Shown here: positions 1 to 9,275 of the stretch, one piece after another | Numbering within the stretch: position 1 is the first letter of the stretch | How the letters are laid out: every line of letters starts with the position of its first letter | Source of the DNA: Parasphingopyxis sp. CP4 | Lineage (GTDB): Bacteria > Pseudomonadota > Alphaproteobacteria > Sphingomonadales > Sphingomonadaceae | Direction: 5' to 3' | Length of the DNA: 64,000 nt | Assembly: GCF_013378055.1 (NCBI RefSeq) | Contig: NZ_CP051130.1 | Location: forward strand, 1,054,001 to 1,118,000 | Position numbers and translations under genes: made by a program | The notes under the pieces: model-generated | What the model was told of the DNA's origin: nothing | What the model saw: only the letters and a program-made list of their open reading frames with translations | The model's database searches: none

Positions 1-498
1 GGCGGGGCGATCTACTCCGCAAATCTCACCCGCGAAAACTATATGAAGGCCAATTTTCTGCGCGCATTTGAACGGGCCGAAGCGCGCGACGGCGAGGCTC
101 CCCGCGTCTATTTCAAGTTCGGCGCCAGCCATATGATGCGCGGGCTGAGCAACACGAATGTGCCAGCGCTCGGCAACTTCCTTGTCGAGTGGGGGCGTAC
201 GCGCGCCTTCCAGGTCGTCAATGTGATGATCGATTGTCTGGGCGGCGAAGCGCGCGATCCGAGGTCCGGCGAAACAACCCCGTGCGAATCCTATCTGCTT
301 GAGGAAGATTCGCTGATCGGCAATGTTCTGGATGACAGGCCGCTCGCGTTGATTGATTTGCGGCCCCTGCGCCCACTCATCCGCCGATCTACTGAAATCG
401 ACGCTGGATCACGCGCCCTGATCTTCGGCTTCGACTATTATCTGGCCATCCGCGATGTGCGGCCCGCGACATTGGTCGGCACTTCGGCAGGCGAATAG
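1..498 (+). CDS. Unrecognised protein, C-terminal fragment
   Basis: The frame is open from the first base of the window and closes with TAG at 496-498, so this is the last 165 codons of a longer gene whose start lies outside. The ATG at 43 is internal to the open frame and need not be the start. The fragment holds a K-F-G-x-x-H-M segment and a C-terminal F-G-F-D-Y-Y segment; it has no membrane helix or signal. I do not recognise the family. The K-F-G-A-S-H-M strand faintly recalls erythromycin-esterase/ChaN-like folds, but that is a guess. A strong hairpin terminator follows directly. Confidence 0.6.
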   Translation, partial: GGAIYSANLTRENYMKANFLRAFERAEARDGEAPRVYFKFGASHMMRGLSNTNVPALGNFLVEWGRTRAFQVVNVMIDCLGGEARDPRSGETTPCESYLLEEDSLIGNVLDDRPLALIDLRPLRPLIRRSTEIDAGSRALIFGFDYYLAIRDVRPATLVGTSAGE

Positions 499-519
499 GG
501 CCTGCGCTCGGCCCAAAGA

Positions 520-549
520 AAAAGGGCCGCTCAATCGAGCGACCCTTTT
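520..549. terminator. Bidirectional intrinsic terminator between convergent genes
   Basis: An AAAAGGG-C-CGCTC arm (520-532) and its complement GAGCG-A-CCCTTTT (537-549) form a 12-pair stem with one mismatch and an AATC loop. Each strand leaves the stem through a run of T, so it can end both the rightward gene and the leftward rplS operon. Confidence 0.8.
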
Positions 550-572
550 GCTGTCTTGCAAGACGGAGCGAC

Positions 573-992
573 TTAGCTTTCAGCGGTTTCCGCTGCTTCA
601 GGCGCTTCGGTCTTGATCGTTTCTTTCTCGCGATCGTCACGGGCTTCGGCGATACGCGCGCTCTTACCGGTGCGACCACGCAGATAGTAAAGCTTGGCGC
701 GACGCACGATGCCGCGCTTCAGCACGGTCACGCTGTCGACATTCGGGCTGTACAGCGGGAATACACGCTCAACGCCTTCGCCGAACGAGATTTTGCGAAC
801 CGTGAAGCTCGATCCCATGCCGCGATTGGTACGCGCGATGCACACGCCTTCGAAATTCTGAATACGGGTTCGGGTGCCTTCGACAACCTTCACACCCACA
901 CGAACAGTGTCGCCCGCTTTGAATTCGGGGAGCTTCTTGTCCGTCGTAATGCTCTCAATGGCTTCCGCCTCGAGCTGTTCGATGAGATTCAT
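573..992 (-). CDS. rplS: 50S ribosomal protein L19
   Basis: Ribosomal protein L19 sits at the interface of the two ribosomal subunits. The 139-residue product opens with [10 protein letters not shown], and carries the family segments F-K-A-G-D-T-V-R-V near residue 25 and [10 protein letters not shown] near residue 107. The frame runs on upstream to 1238, but that part lies inside trmD and does not resemble L19, so I use the ATG at 990-992, one base after the trmD stop. The last 20 residues are an acidic Glu/Ala tail beyond the conserved core. It is the last gene of ffh-rpsP-rimM-trmD-rplS and is followed by a bidirectional terminator. Confidence 0.96.
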   Translation of the reverse strand: MNLIEQLEAEAIESITTDKKLPEFKAGDTVRVGVKVVEGTRTRIQNFEGVCIARTNRGMGSSFTVRKISFGEGVERVFPLYSPNVDSVTVLKRGIVRRAKLYYLRGRTGKSARIAEARDDREKETIKTEAPEAAETAES

Positions 993-993
993 C

Positions 994-1737
994 TCATTCG
1001 TCCTTTGCTTTATCGCGTTGCGCGCCAGAGGGCGACTGATCCGAAGCGCCAGAGTAGCGCTCCCAAAGATCCGGCCGCCGTGACCGTGTAATCGCTTCTG
1101 CCTGGCGTTTCCGCCACGAAGCGATTTTCGCATGATCCCCCGATCGCAACACTTCAGGGATCGTGCGCCCTTCCCATTCAACAGGCCGGGTATAGTGCGG
1201 ATATTCAAGAAGCCCCTGTTCGAAGCTTTCTTCATCACCGCTTGAAGCCGCGCCCATTACCCCGGGAAGCAGCCTTATGCAAGCGTCTAACAGCGCCAAA
1301 GCGCCGATTTCGCCACCAGAGAGCACATAATCGCCGATTGAGACCTCCTCAACCGGGCGCCCTTCGAAAATCCGCTCGTCAAAACCCTCAAAGCGCCCGC
1401 ACAGGATGGATACCCCGGAACCGGCTGAGAGCTCCCGCACCCGCGCTTGGGAGAGCGGCGTTCCGCGTGGTGACATCGCCAGTACCGGCGCATTCGGTTC
1501 GCGTTCCAACGCGGCATCGATTGCTGCGCCTAGCACATCCGCCTTCATCACCATGCCGGCACCGCCGCCTGCTGGTGTATCATCCACCGTATGATGCTTG
1601 TCAGTCGCGAAATCGCGGATTTGCAGGGTTTCGAGCGACCAAAGCCCCTCATCCCGCGCCCGCCCGGCAATCGAATGACCGAGCGGCCCGGGAAACATTT
1701 CCGGGTACAGGGTGAGGATGGTGGCGGCGAAGGTCAT
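994..1737 (-). CDS. trmD: tRNA (guanine-37-N1)-methyltransferase
   Basis: TrmD methylates N1 of G37 next to the anticodon, using S-adenosylmethionine, and so prevents +1 frameshifting. The 247-residue length is normal. The trefoil-knot SAM site is visible as [10 protein letters not shown] near residue 113 and [10 protein letters not shown] near residue 133, with [10 protein letters not shown] near 174. The start codon overlaps the rimM stop by four bases (ATGA), and rplS begins one base after its own stop, so translation of the three genes is probably coupled. Confidence 0.97.
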   Translation of the reverse strand: MTFAATILTLYPEMFPGPLGHSIAGRARDEGLWSLETLQIRDFATDKHHTVDDTPAGGGAGMVMKADVLGAAIDAALEREPNAPVLAMSPRGTPLSQARVRELSAGSGVSILCGRFEGFDERIFEGRPVEEVSIGDYVLSGGEIGALALLDACIRLLPGVMGAASSGDEESFEQGLLEYPHYTRPVEWEGRTIPEVLRSGDHAKIASWRKRQAEAITRSRRPDLWERYSGASDQSPSGAQRDKAKDE

Positions 1738-2213
1738 GGCAGGAAATCGTTATCCAGTATGATCTCAGTATCCGATGCGGTGATCGCCCGTATCGGTACC
1801 ATGAAATCGGATCCATCGGGCTGTTTGATCTCGATTATGTCACCGGCGCCGAAATTTTCGACATTGACCACTTCGCCGATCGGATCACCCTCTTCGCTGA
1901 CGCACGGCAGGCCCAACAGGTCCGCATGATAATATTCGCCCTCTTCCAAAGGCGGGAGGGCGGAGCGCGGAACTGTCAGCTCGGTACCGCGCAAGGCCTC
2001 GGCGGCGTTGCGGTCCGTCACTTCGGCAAAGCGGGCGATCGGCATCTTGCCGGTTTCGCGCACGGATTTGAGCGTAAGCGATTGCCCACCCGCCTCAAAC
2101 GCCTTGAAGCGTTTGAAACTGGCCAGGCTTTCGGAAAAGAGCTTGAGACGCACCTCACCGCCAATGCCATGCGCTCCGGCAATGGCGGCGAGGGTAATGC
2201 GCTTCTCGGCCAA
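1734..2213 (-). CDS. rimM: Ribosome maturation factor RimM
   Basis: RimM helps mature the head of the 30S subunit and binds S19. The 159-residue product has the N-terminal RimM barrel ([12 protein letters not shown] near residue 11, the typical opening) and a C-terminal PRC barrel (Y-Y-H-A-D-L-L-G-L near residue 93, then the I-G-E-V region). It lies between rpsP and trmD, as in most proteobacteria, with three bases after rpsP and a four-base overlap with trmD. Nothing unusual is seen in it. Confidence 0.96.
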   Translation of the reverse strand: MAEKRITLAAIAGAHGIGGEVRLKLFSESLASFKRFKAFEAGGQSLTLKSVRETGKMPIARFAEVTDRNAAEALRGTELTVPRSALPPLEEGEYYHADLLGLPCVSEEGDPIGEVVNVENFGAGDIIEIKQPDGSDFMVPIRAITASDTEIILDNDFLP

Positions 2214-2216
2214 GGC

Positions 2217-2813
2217 TTAGCTCTTGGCTTCTTCTTTCTCAGCGTCTTCGGCAGGCGCTTCTTCTTCAGCAGCAGCTTCCTCAGCAGGCGCTTCCTCAGC
2301 CGGGGCTTCGTCGGCCTTGGCTTCTTCAGCTGGAGCTTCTTCAGCGGGCGCTTCGTCAGCCTTGGCTTCTTCTGCTGGTGCTTCCTCAGCGGCTGCTTCT
2401 TCGGCCGGTGCTTCTTCAGCGGGCGCTTCTTCAGCAGGGGCTTCTTCAGCCGGAGCAGCAGCGGCTTCTGCAGCAGCCTTTTCCTTCTCGGCACGCTCTT
2501 CAACGCGTTCCTTGGCCTTTTCGCCCGGTTCCGCTTTTTGCGGGTTGTTGCGCGGCTGACGCTCCATGATACCGGCGGCATCGAGGAAGCGCAGGACGCG
2601 GTCGGACGGCTGGGCGCCGACCGAAAGCCAATGCTTGGCGCGATCTTCATCGAGCTTCACGCGATCAGGATTATCCTTGGCGAGCAGCGGATTATAGCTG
2701 CCGATACGTTCGATGAACTTGCCGTCCCGCGCCTTGCGAGAATCGGTAACGACGATCTTGTAGTAGGGCCGCTTTTTTGCGCCACCGCGCGACAGCCGAA
2801 TTGCTACTGGCAT
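2217..2813 (-). CDS. rpsP: 30S ribosomal protein S16 with long acidic repeat tail
   Basis: Residues 1-85 are a normal S16: [11 protein letters not shown] start, [14 protein letters not shown], and the I-G-S-Y-N-P segment. A charged stretch follows (91-112), then about 70 residues built on an A-P-A-E-E unit (120-190) and a short acidic end. The total of 198 residues is more than twice the size of a minimal S16. Alphaproteobacterial S16 often has an extension, so this is an exaggerated case rather than a fusion. The tail should be disordered and strongly acidic, which is odd for a ribosomal protein. The frame is intact through the repeats. Confidence 0.96.
   Translation of the reverse strand: MPVAIRLSRGGAKKRPYYKIVVTDSRKARDGKFIERIGSYNPLLAKDNPDRVKLDEDRAKHWLSVGAQPSDRVLRFLDAAGIMERQPRNNPQKAEPGEKAKERVEERAEKEKAAAEAAAAPAEEAPAEEAPAEEAPAEEAAAEEAPAEEAKADEAPAEEAPAEEAKADEAPAEEAPAEEAAAEEEAPAEDAEKEEAKS
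2244..2456 (-). repeat. 15-bp tandem repeats coding the APAEE tail of S16
   Basis: This part of rpsP is a degenerate tandem repeat of a 15-base unit coding A-P-A-E-E, with A-K-A-D-E and A-A-A-E-E variants: nine exact A-P-A-E-E units and about five variants. The repeat also keeps other frames open on both strands, which yields several false ORFs here. Confidence 0.9.
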
Positions 2814-2856
2814 TGATATTTCCTTCTTTCAAAAATCAGTTCTGTTTCAAATAACT

Positions 2857-4311
2857 CTAGCGTTTCAGTAATTTATCGAGTCCGGGTGGAACGCCCTGCC
2901 CTGGCATTCCAGGGAGACCTGGCACACCGCCAGGCGGCATTCCGCCATCGCCGGGCGGCAGGCCATCTGGTCCGCCGCCGCCGAACATCTTCATCAATCC
3001 CTTAAGGCCGCCCATCTTCTTGATGCGCTTCATCGCTGATGACATTTCCTTGTGCATCTTGATGAGCTTGTTGACCTCCTGAACGGTCGTCCCCGAGCCC
3101 ATGGCGACGCGCCGCTTGCGCTTCGCGTTCAACAGCCCGGGTTTTGCGCGCTCGTCCTTGGTCATCGAGCTGATGATCGCATCCATGTGAACCAGCACTT
3201 TGTCATCCATGCCGCTCTGATCCATCGCAGCTTTCGCTTTCTTCATGCCGGGCAACATGCCGGCCAAAGCGCCAAGCCCGCCCATGCGCTGCATCTGCGA
3301 GAGCTGGGTGCGCAGGTCGTTCATGTCGAACTGGCCCTTGGCCATTTTCTCGGCGAATGCCTCGGCCTCGTCCTTCTGCACCGTCTCTGCGGCGCGTTCC
3401 ACGAGGCTGACCACATCGCCCATGCCGAGAATACGGCCGGCAACGCGTTCGGGATGAAATTCCTCAATCTCGTCAAGCTTTTCACCGACGCCGACAAATT
3501 TAATCGGCGTACCAGTGACCGCGCGCATCGAGAGAGCCGCACCACCGCGGGCATCGCCATCCATCCGGGTGAGCACCGTTCCGGTAAGCGGCACCTGCTC
3601 GCTGAAATTCTGTGCGACATTCACGGCATCCTGGCCGGTCAGCGCATCGACAACGAGGAGGATCTCTTCCGGCGTCGCTGCATCGGACACCGCCTTCATT
3701 TCGTCCATCAGCTGCTGATCGACATGGAGACGACCCGCGGTATCCAGCATGACCACGTCAAAGCCCTGAAGCTTTGCGGCCTGCAGCGCGCGTTTCGCGA
3801 TATCGACCGGTTGCTGGCCTTCGACAATCGGAAGCGTTGCGACTTCGGTTTGCGTGCCGAGTACAGCGAGCTGTTCCTGGGCAGCCGGGCGATTAACGTC
3901 GAGCGACGCCATCAGCACCTTTTTGCGTCCCTTTTCGGTCAGGCGCTTGGCGATCTTGGCTGTGGTTGTCGTTTTACCCGACCCCTGAAGGCCAACCATC
4001 ATCACGACATTGGGCGGCGCACCATCAACATTGAGCTCAGACGCTTCTGCGCCCAACATCTCGACCAGCGCGTCATTGACGATTTTGACGACCTGCTGCC
4101 CCGGCGTAACGGATTTGAGAACTTGCTGGCCAACCGCCTGTTCCGTGACCCCTTCGACAAAATCACGGGCCACTGGCAGCGCCACATCGGCCTCAAGCAA
4201 TGCAATGCGTACTTCGCGCATCGCTGCACGAACATCGCTCTCATTAAGCGCACCGCGGCCTTTCAGACGGTCGAATACGCCGCCAAGCCTGTCGCTGAGA
4301 TTGTCGAACAT
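2857..4311 (-). CDS. ffh: Signal recognition particle protein Ffh
   Basis: Ffh is the GTPase of the signal recognition particle. It binds 4.5S RNA (also coded in this window, near 31.5 kb) and the receptor FtsY (at 8.3 kb) to deliver membrane proteins. The 484 residues show the N domain, the G domain (G-L-Q-G-S-G-K-T-T-T near residue 108, D-T-A-G-R-L near 190, T-R-M-D-G-D near 248) and the methionine-rich M domain from about residue 300, then a Gly/Pro/Met-rich tail. It is the first gene of the five-gene leftward operon. A terminator-like hairpin lies about 30 bases before its start codon. Confidence 0.97.
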   Translation of the reverse strand: MFDNLSDRLGGVFDRLKGRGALNESDVRAAMREVRIALLEADVALPVARDFVEGVTEQAVGQQVLKSVTPGQQVVKIVNDALVEMLGAEASELNVDGAPPNVVMMVGLQGSGKTTTTAKIAKRLTEKGRKKVLMASLDVNRPAAQEQLAVLGTQTEVATLPIVEGQQPVDIAKRALQAAKLQGFDVVMLDTAGRLHVDQQLMDEMKAVSDAATPEEILLVVDALTGQDAVNVAQNFSEQVPLTGTVLTRMDGDARGGAALSMRAVTGTPIKFVGVGEKLDEIEEFHPERVAGRILGMGDVVSLVERAAETVQKDEAEAFAEKMAKGQFDMNDLRTQLSQMQRMGGLGALAGMLPGMKKAKAAMDQSGMDDKVLVHMDAIISSMTKDERAKPGLLNAKRKRRVAMGSGTTVQEVNKLIKMHKEMSSAMKRIKKMGGLKGLMKMFGGGGPDGLPPGDGGMPPGGVPGLPGMPGQGVPPGLDKLLKR

Positions 4312-4343
4312 CGCTCAATTCCTTTCCATTCCACGCATAACGC

Positions 4344-4374
4344 AAAAAACGCCGGCGGGCGAAACCTCGCCGGC
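4344..4374 (-). terminator. Terminator-like hairpin in the ffh leader
   Basis: Read on the minus strand: GCCGGCG arm (4374-4368), ten-base loop, CGCCGGC arm (4357-4351), then GTTTTTTG. This is a good intrinsic terminator, but no minus-strand gene lies upstream; the neighbour (4540) diverges. It therefore sits inside the untranslated leader of the ffh operon and could act as an attenuator or end a short RNA. An alternative hairpin GGCGA-GGTT-TCGCC shares its bases. Confidence 0.5.
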
Positions 4375-4539
4375 CAGCGTACGCCATTTGGGCGCGCTTA
4401 GTGCATTCCTTGCGGAACTGAGGGGCGCAAATACTGCGCATAATCGCAATTTACAAGGGAAAGTCTGGAATCGGCGCAATTAACCCGGTCTTCACTCCGT
4501 TCGTGCGATGGAGACATGTAGTTAATGGGGACTTAGATT

Positions 4540-6192
4540 ATGGGCGATAGCGATACTCTCGCTGGGGTAGCCAAGCCATCCGACGCACCAACCCAAGGGA
4601 TGAGGACGCCACGCGCCCTGATTTCGGGTTCGATTGCGGTGACAACCATCGTGATGTTCGCTGCTCTTGGTGGCGAAGTGATCGCCAATATCATCGCCGG
4701 GACCGCATCAACCCGAGACCCAGTTCTGGCTGTGGCACTGATCCTCAATATCGCCCTGATCCTGATTGGCTGGCGCCATCACAATGAAGTGAGCGTCCAG
4801 ATCCGGTCACACAAAGATGCAGCTAAGCGCGCACGGATGCTTGCGCTGCGCGACCCGCTCACCGGATTTCTCAATCGCCGCGCGCTGAGCGCCGAGGCAG
4901 CTTCAATGCTCAGTCGATCGAAGGACCGCAATCGCGTGGTCGCAATGTTCGTCATTGATCTCGACAGTTTCAAATATATCAATGACCTCAATGGCCATCA
5001 TGTCGGCGACGTATTGCTGCGCGAAGTTGGCAAACGGATTATGAGCGCCCTGCCCGGCTCGGCGCTTGGCGCACGCCTTGGCGGTGACGAATTCGCGGCC
5101 GCTTTCCAATTTGACCCAACCAATCCGGCCGCTGTCGATGCAGTGGCGGATGAACTTATCGAACGCATATCGCTGCCGTTCGACATCGAGAACCAATCCA
5201 TCCAGACGAGTGCATCGGTGGGTATCGCCCGTTCGGATCATGATTGTAACGGTATTGAGACGCTGCTGCGCCGCGCTGATATCGCCATGTATGCGGCCAA
5301 GCATCAGGGCAAGAACCGGGCCGTATGGTTCGACGGCAGCATGGAGCGGCTGCTTGAGGAACGTAATCGCGTTGAAGCTGGCATGCGCAAAGGCATTCCT
5401 GCCGGTGAGTTCAAACCATATTATGAGCAGCAAATCGATCTGATGACCGGCAAACTGCATGGTTTCGAAGTGCTCGCTCGTTGGGAACATCCGACGCGCG
5501 GCATCATCATGCCGGACGAGTTTATTCCGGTGGCCGAAGAATGCGGACTAATCGGCGAACTGTCCGAATGCGTCATGTCGCAGGCCTTTGTCGAGGCCCG
5601 GGATTGGGACCAAAATCTTACGTTGTCGGTCAATATTTCCCCGGCGCAGCTCAAGGATCCCTGGCTGGCGCAAAAGGTCATCAAACTGCTGACCGAAACC
5701 AATTTCCCGCCCAGCCGGCTGGAAATTGAGATTACGGAAACAGCCTTGTTCGATAATCTGGGCATTGCGCAATCGATCATTTCCAGCCTCAAGAACCAGG
5801 GCATTCGCGTCGCCCTTGACGATTTCGGCACCGGCTATTCAAGCCTCGCCCATCTCAGAGCGCTGCCGTTCGACCGGATCAAGATTGATCGCAGCTTTGT
5901 AACGTCGATCAATGACGACAATGAAAGCGCAGCGATCGTTGATGCGATTACGCGACTTGGATCCAGCTTGGGCTTGCCTGTGACCGCGGAAGGCATCGAA
6001 AACGAACAGATTGAAGAGAGCCTTAAAAATCTCGGCTCCATGGCTGGGCAGGGCTGGCATTTCGGCAAGCCGATGGCGATTGGCCAAACTCGGCGTTTGC
6101 TGGCGGATCAGGACAAGCTCAATCCTCGCCCGACCGAAGAAGTTGCCGAAGAAGCGCTTGATGACCTTCGTAAACTGCGCAAGACAGCATAG
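4540..6192 (+). CDS. Membrane GGDEF-EAL cyclic-di-GMP protein
   Basis: The gene codes for a putative cyclic-di-GMP enzyme of 550 residues. Two membrane helices (about 28-54 and 62-80) precede a GGDEF domain (about 98-265, motif R-L-G-G-D-E-F at 179-185) and an EAL domain (about 275-530). The EAL signature reads E-V-L (310-312) instead of E-A-L; the catalytic Glu is kept, as are D-D-F-G-T-G-Y-S-S (427-435) and K-I-D-R-S-F (448-453). No R-x-x-D inhibitory site precedes GGDEF. Both activities are possible on sequence; which one operates cannot be told. It stands alone, divergent from ffh, with a GGGGA ribosome site eight bases before the ATG. Confidence 0.93.
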   Translation: MGDSDTLAGVAKPSDAPTQGMRTPRALISGSIAVTTIVMFAALGGEVIANIIAGTASTRDPVLAVALILNIALILIGWRHHNEVSVQIRSHKDAAKRARMLALRDPLTGFLNRRALSAEAASMLSRSKDRNRVVAMFVIDLDSFKYINDLNGHHVGDVLLREVGKRIMSALPGSALGARLGGDEFAAAFQFDPTNPAAVDAVADELIERISLPFDIENQSIQTSASVGIARSDHDCNGIETLLRRADIAMYAAKHQGKNRAVWFDGSMERLLEERNRVEAGMRKGIPAGEFKPYYEQQIDLMTGKLHGFEVLARWEHPTRGIIMPDEFIPVAEECGLIGELSECVMSQAFVEARDWDQNLTLSVNISPAQLKDPWLAQKVIKLLTETNFPPSRLEIEITETALFDNLGIAQSIISSLKNQGIRVALDDFGTGYSSLAHLRALPFDRIKIDRSFVTSINDDNESAAIVDAITRLGSSLGLPVTAEGIENEQIEESLKNLGSMAGQGWHFGKPMAIGQTRRLLADQDKLNPRPTEEVAEEALDDLRKLRKTA

Positions 6193-6268
6193 CCCAGCGC
6201 CGATCAGGGCGGTCGATAATCACGCCTTCAAGTAGACACAGGGGCTTCCCAACCCTAAATCGCGCGCC

Positions 6269-7090
6269 ATGCGTCAAACTTCTGAACCTTTGGCATTTCA
6301 CAAGATGCACGGACTCGGCAATGACTTTGTCATTATCGATGGACGAACGCAGCCTGTTGCAATGACGCAAATGCTGGCGCGCGAAATAGCCGATCGCCGC
6401 ACCGGCATTGGTTGTGATCAATTGATCGTCCTGGAACCGTCAGACATTGCTGATGTGCGTATGCGTATTTTCAATGCAGATGGTGGCGAAGTGGAGGCCT
6501 GTGGCAATGCAGCGCGCTGTGTAACGCTGCTCTTGGGTGACACACCGTCAATCGACACCAATGGCGGCCCTATATCTGGAAGCCTGACAGATGAAGGCGC
6601 AACACTGGATATGGGCGAACCGCAGTTCGATTGGGACAAGATCCCCCTCGCCTATGCGATGGACACGCTCGCCATGCCCGTTGGCTGGGAATCGTTGGAG
6701 AACCCGGTCGCCGTCAATGTCGGCAATCCCCATGTCATCTTCTTTGTCGATGATATCGCCGCGATTGATCTTGAACGGCTCGGGCCATTGATCGAGACCG
6801 ATCCGCTGTTTCCTGAGCGCGTCAACGTAAATGTCGCGACTGTTGAAGCTGATAACAGCATCACATTGAGAGTATGGGAGCGCGGCGCCGGATTAACGCG
6901 AGCCTGCGGCACCGGAGCATGCGCAACGACGGTCGCTGCTATCCGCCGCAAACTTGTCGATGGAGAAACCACCGTACAATTGCCAGGCGGCGATCTACAC
7001 ATCAGCTGGTCTCCAGGCGGTACGATCCAGATGACCGGCCCAGCGACCCATGTCTTTTCCGGTGAATTCGACATTGAGGCGTTCGCATGA
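6269..7090 (+). CDS. dapF: Diaminopimelate epimerase
   Basis: DapF interconverts LL- and meso-diaminopimelate for lysine and peptidoglycan synthesis, without a cofactor. The 273-residue product begins its fold with K-M-H-G-L-G-N-D-F (12-20). The two catalytic cysteines are Cys78 in A-C-G-N-A-A-R-C and Cys213 in R-A-C-G-T-G-A-C-A. The length is normal. Its stop overlaps the start of mtaB by four bases (ATGA), making it the first gene of a dapF-mtaB-ftsY-yciB unit. Confidence 0.97.
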   Translation: MRQTSEPLAFHKMHGLGNDFVIIDGRTQPVAMTQMLAREIADRRTGIGCDQLIVLEPSDIADVRMRIFNADGGEVEACGNAARCVTLLLGDTPSIDTNGGPISGSLTDEGATLDMGEPQFDWDKIPLAYAMDTLAMPVGWESLENPVAVNVGNPHVIFFVDDIAAIDLERLGPLIETDPLFPERVNVNVATVEADNSITLRVWERGAGLTRACGTGACATTVAAIRRKLVDGETTVQLPGGDLHISWSPGGTIQMTGPATHVFSGEFDIEAFA

Positions 7091-8334
7091 GCGGCCCAGA
7101 ACTCATAACCCTTGGTTGCCGGCTCAATTTTGCCGAGAGCGAGGCGATGCGCGCAATGGCTTCGGACCGCGACGATCTCGTAATCGTCAATAGCTGCGCT
7201 GTTACAGCTGAAGCCGTGCGCAAGACACGCCAGCAAATCCGCAAGGCACGGCGCGCGCGACCAGACGCAGAAATTGTTGTCACCGGCTGCGCGGTTCAGA
7301 CTGAACCGGAAACCTTCGCCGAAATGCCAGAGGTCAGCCGGTTGCTTGGCAATCGTGACAAGATGATGCCGGAGAGCTTCGCCAGTGATCGTTCACTAGT
7401 CTCAGATATCATGGCAGTGCGCGAAACCGCCCCGCATCTCGTCACCGGCTTTTCCGATCGCGCCCGCGCCTTTGTCGAAGTGCAAAATGGCTGTGATCAT
7501 CGCTGCACCTTTTGCGTGATCCCCTATGGCCGCGGGAATAGCCGATCTGTCCCAGCGGGTCTCGTGGTCGAGCGCATCAAGGCGCTGGTTGATGAAGGCT
7601 TTCAGGAAGTCGTGCTAACCGGCGTCGATGTCACCAGCTACGGTCCGGACCTGCCGGGAAGCCCAAGCCTTGGCCTACTCGTAGAGCGCATCCTGAATGG
7701 CGTCCCAGATCTGCAACGGCTCCGCCTGTCTTCGCTCGATTCCATCGAAATTGATGATCGGCTGTTTGAGATCATCACGAGCGAGCCACGTTTCATGCCG
7801 CACCTTCATCTATCGCTCCAAGCGGGAGACGACATGATCCTCAAGCGGATGAAACGGCGCCACAGCCGCGCGCAGTCTGTCGAGATGGTTGCGCGCCTCA
7901 AGGCTGCACGGCCCGAAATCGCGATTGGCGCCGATATTATCGCAGGCTTTCCCACGGAAAGTGACGAGATGGCAGCCAATACCTTAGCGCTCGTCGATGA
8001 TTGCCAGATCGTATTCGGTCATATCTTCCCTTACTCGGCACGCCGCGGGACGCCAGCAGCGAAGATGCCGCAAGTTCCCGTGCCTGCGCGCAAAGCACGC
8101 GCCGAGCGGCTGCGTGAAGCCACAGCGCGTCAAAAGGCCGCCTTTCTGGAACAGCTTGTAAAGACCGAGCAAAATGTCCTGATCGAACGCAAAGACGGTT
8201 ACGGCCATGGGGAAAACTTCGCTGATGTGATGATCTCCCAGGCTTCGGTGACCGGTGAGGCAATAGTCGGCCAAACGGTTCGCAGTCGCATTACCGGTAT
8301 CGAGAACGGGAAACTTGTCGGGGAACCAGTGTGA
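7087..8334 (+). CDS. mtaB: tRNA t6A37 methylthiotransferase MtaB
   Basis: MtaB is a radical SAM enzyme that adds a methylthio group to C2 of t6A at position 37 of tRNA. The N-terminal UPF0004 domain starts with L-G-C-R-L-N-F-A-E-S-E-A (about 8-19), the MtaB version rather than the MiaB one. The radical SAM cysteines lie in N-G-C-D-H-R-C-T-F-C (about 136-145). A C-terminal TRAM-like region follows, for 415 residues in all. It overlaps dapF and ftsY by four bases on each side. Confidence 0.94.
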   Translation: MSGPELITLGCRLNFAESEAMRAMASDRDDLVIVNSCAVTAEAVRKTRQQIRKARRARPDAEIVVTGCAVQTEPETFAEMPEVSRLLGNRDKMMPESFASDRSLVSDIMAVRETAPHLVTGFSDRARAFVEVQNGCDHRCTFCVIPYGRGNSRSVPAGLVVERIKALVDEGFQEVVLTGVDVTSYGPDLPGSPSLGLLVERILNGVPDLQRLRLSSLDSIEIDDRLFEIITSEPRFMPHLHLSLQAGDDMILKRMKRRHSRAQSVEMVARLKAARPEIAIGADIIAGFPTESDEMAANTLALVDDCQIVFGHIFPYSARRGTPAAKMPQVPVPARKARAERLREATARQKAAFLEQLVKTEQNVLIERKDGYGHGENFADVMISQASVTGEAIVGQTVRSRITGIENGKLVGEPV

Positions 8335-9272
8335 GCGAACAAAAAGGCTGGGGCGAGAAGCTGCGTTTCGGCTTCAAGCGCACATCGGATCGGCTGGGCG
8401 GCAATCTTGCTGGATTGGTCACCAAGGAAAAACTGGACGAAGAGACGCTGGACGAGATTGAGGAGGCACTGATTGCCTCTGATCTTGGCCCGTCCGTCGC
8501 AGCGCGTGTTCGCGACCGGCTGGCATCAGGTCGGTTTGATAGACACCTGTCGGAACTGGATATCCGCGAAATCGTCGCAGAAGAGCTTGAAGCGATCCTT
8601 CGTCCGGTGGCCGTACCGCTGGAGATCGACGCCTTTCCGCGACCGCAAGTCATGCTGGTGATTGGGGTCAACGGATCAGGCAAGACCACGACCATCGCAA
8701 AGTTAGGGCATCTGTTCCTCGAGGATGACTATAATGTGATGCTCGTGGCAGGCGATACGTTTCGCGCAGCCGCTATTGGCCAGCTAAAGATATGGGCCGA
8801 CCGGCTCGATGTTCCGATTATAGCTGGTGATGAAGGTGGTGACGCGGCCAGTCTGGTCTTCGAGGGGGTGAAGCAAGGCACCGAAATCGGCACGGATGTG
8901 TTGATTGTCGATACAGCCGGACGGCTTCAAAACAAGAGTCACCTGATGGATGAGCTATCCAAAATTCGTCGTGTTCTTGGGCGGTTAAATGACCAGGCGC
9001 CGCACAACGTAATTCTCGTCCTCGATGCGACGACTGGCCAGAATGCCCTATCGCAGATCGAAGTGTTCAAAGAAGTGGCCAATGTCACCGGGCTTGTTAT
9101 GACAAAGCTGGACGGCACGGCGCGCGGCGGTGTTCTGGTCGCTGCGGCTGAAAAATTCGGATTGCCGATCCATGCCATTGGCGTTGGCGAGACCTTGGAA
9201 GATTTGCGGCCGTTTGATCCCAGAGCGGTGGCCCGCGCGATTACTGCCGCGGATGAGTTTGATGGAGCGTAG
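8331..9272 (+). CDS. ftsY: Signal recognition particle receptor FtsY
   Basis: FtsY is the membrane-associated GTPase that receives the Ffh/4.5S RNA/ribosome complex. The 313-residue form has a short N-terminal segment in place of the long acidic A domain of Escherichia coli. G motifs: G-V-N-G-S-G-K-T-T-T-I-A-K near residue 108, D-T-A-G-R-L near 199, T-K-L-D-G-T-A-R-G-G near 257. It starts with GTG inside the mtaB stop (GTGA overlap). Ffh and the SRP RNA gene are also in this window, so all three SRP pathway components appear. Confidence 0.97.
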   Translation: MSEQKGWGEKLRFGFKRTSDRLGGNLAGLVTKEKLDEETLDEIEEALIASDLGPSVAARVRDRLASGRFDRHLSELDIREIVAEELEAILRPVAVPLEIDAFPRPQVMLVIGVNGSGKTTTIAKLGHLFLEDDYNVMLVAGDTFRAAAIGQLKIWADRLDVPIIAGDEGGDAASLVFEGVKQGTEIGTDVLIVDTAGRLQNKSHLMDELSKIRRVLGRLNDQAPHNVILVLDATTGQNALSQIEVFKEVANVTGLVMTKLDGTARGGVLVAAAEKFGLPIHAIGVGETLEDLRPFDPRAVARAITAADEFDGA

Positions 9273-9275
9273 CGT

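Noticed and set aside
1926-2816. Phe/Ser/Gly-rich plus-strand frames opposite rpsP and rimM, and an Arg/Lys/Pro-rich minus frame at 2018-2650
   Set aside because: All come from the 15-base repeats of the S16 tail, which keep several frames open; composition is not protein-like.
3052-4401. 449-codon open frame on the plus strand opposite ffh
   Set aside because: It mirrors ffh codon for codon. GC-rich genes often leave the opposite strand open, and the product shows no domain or ribosome site.
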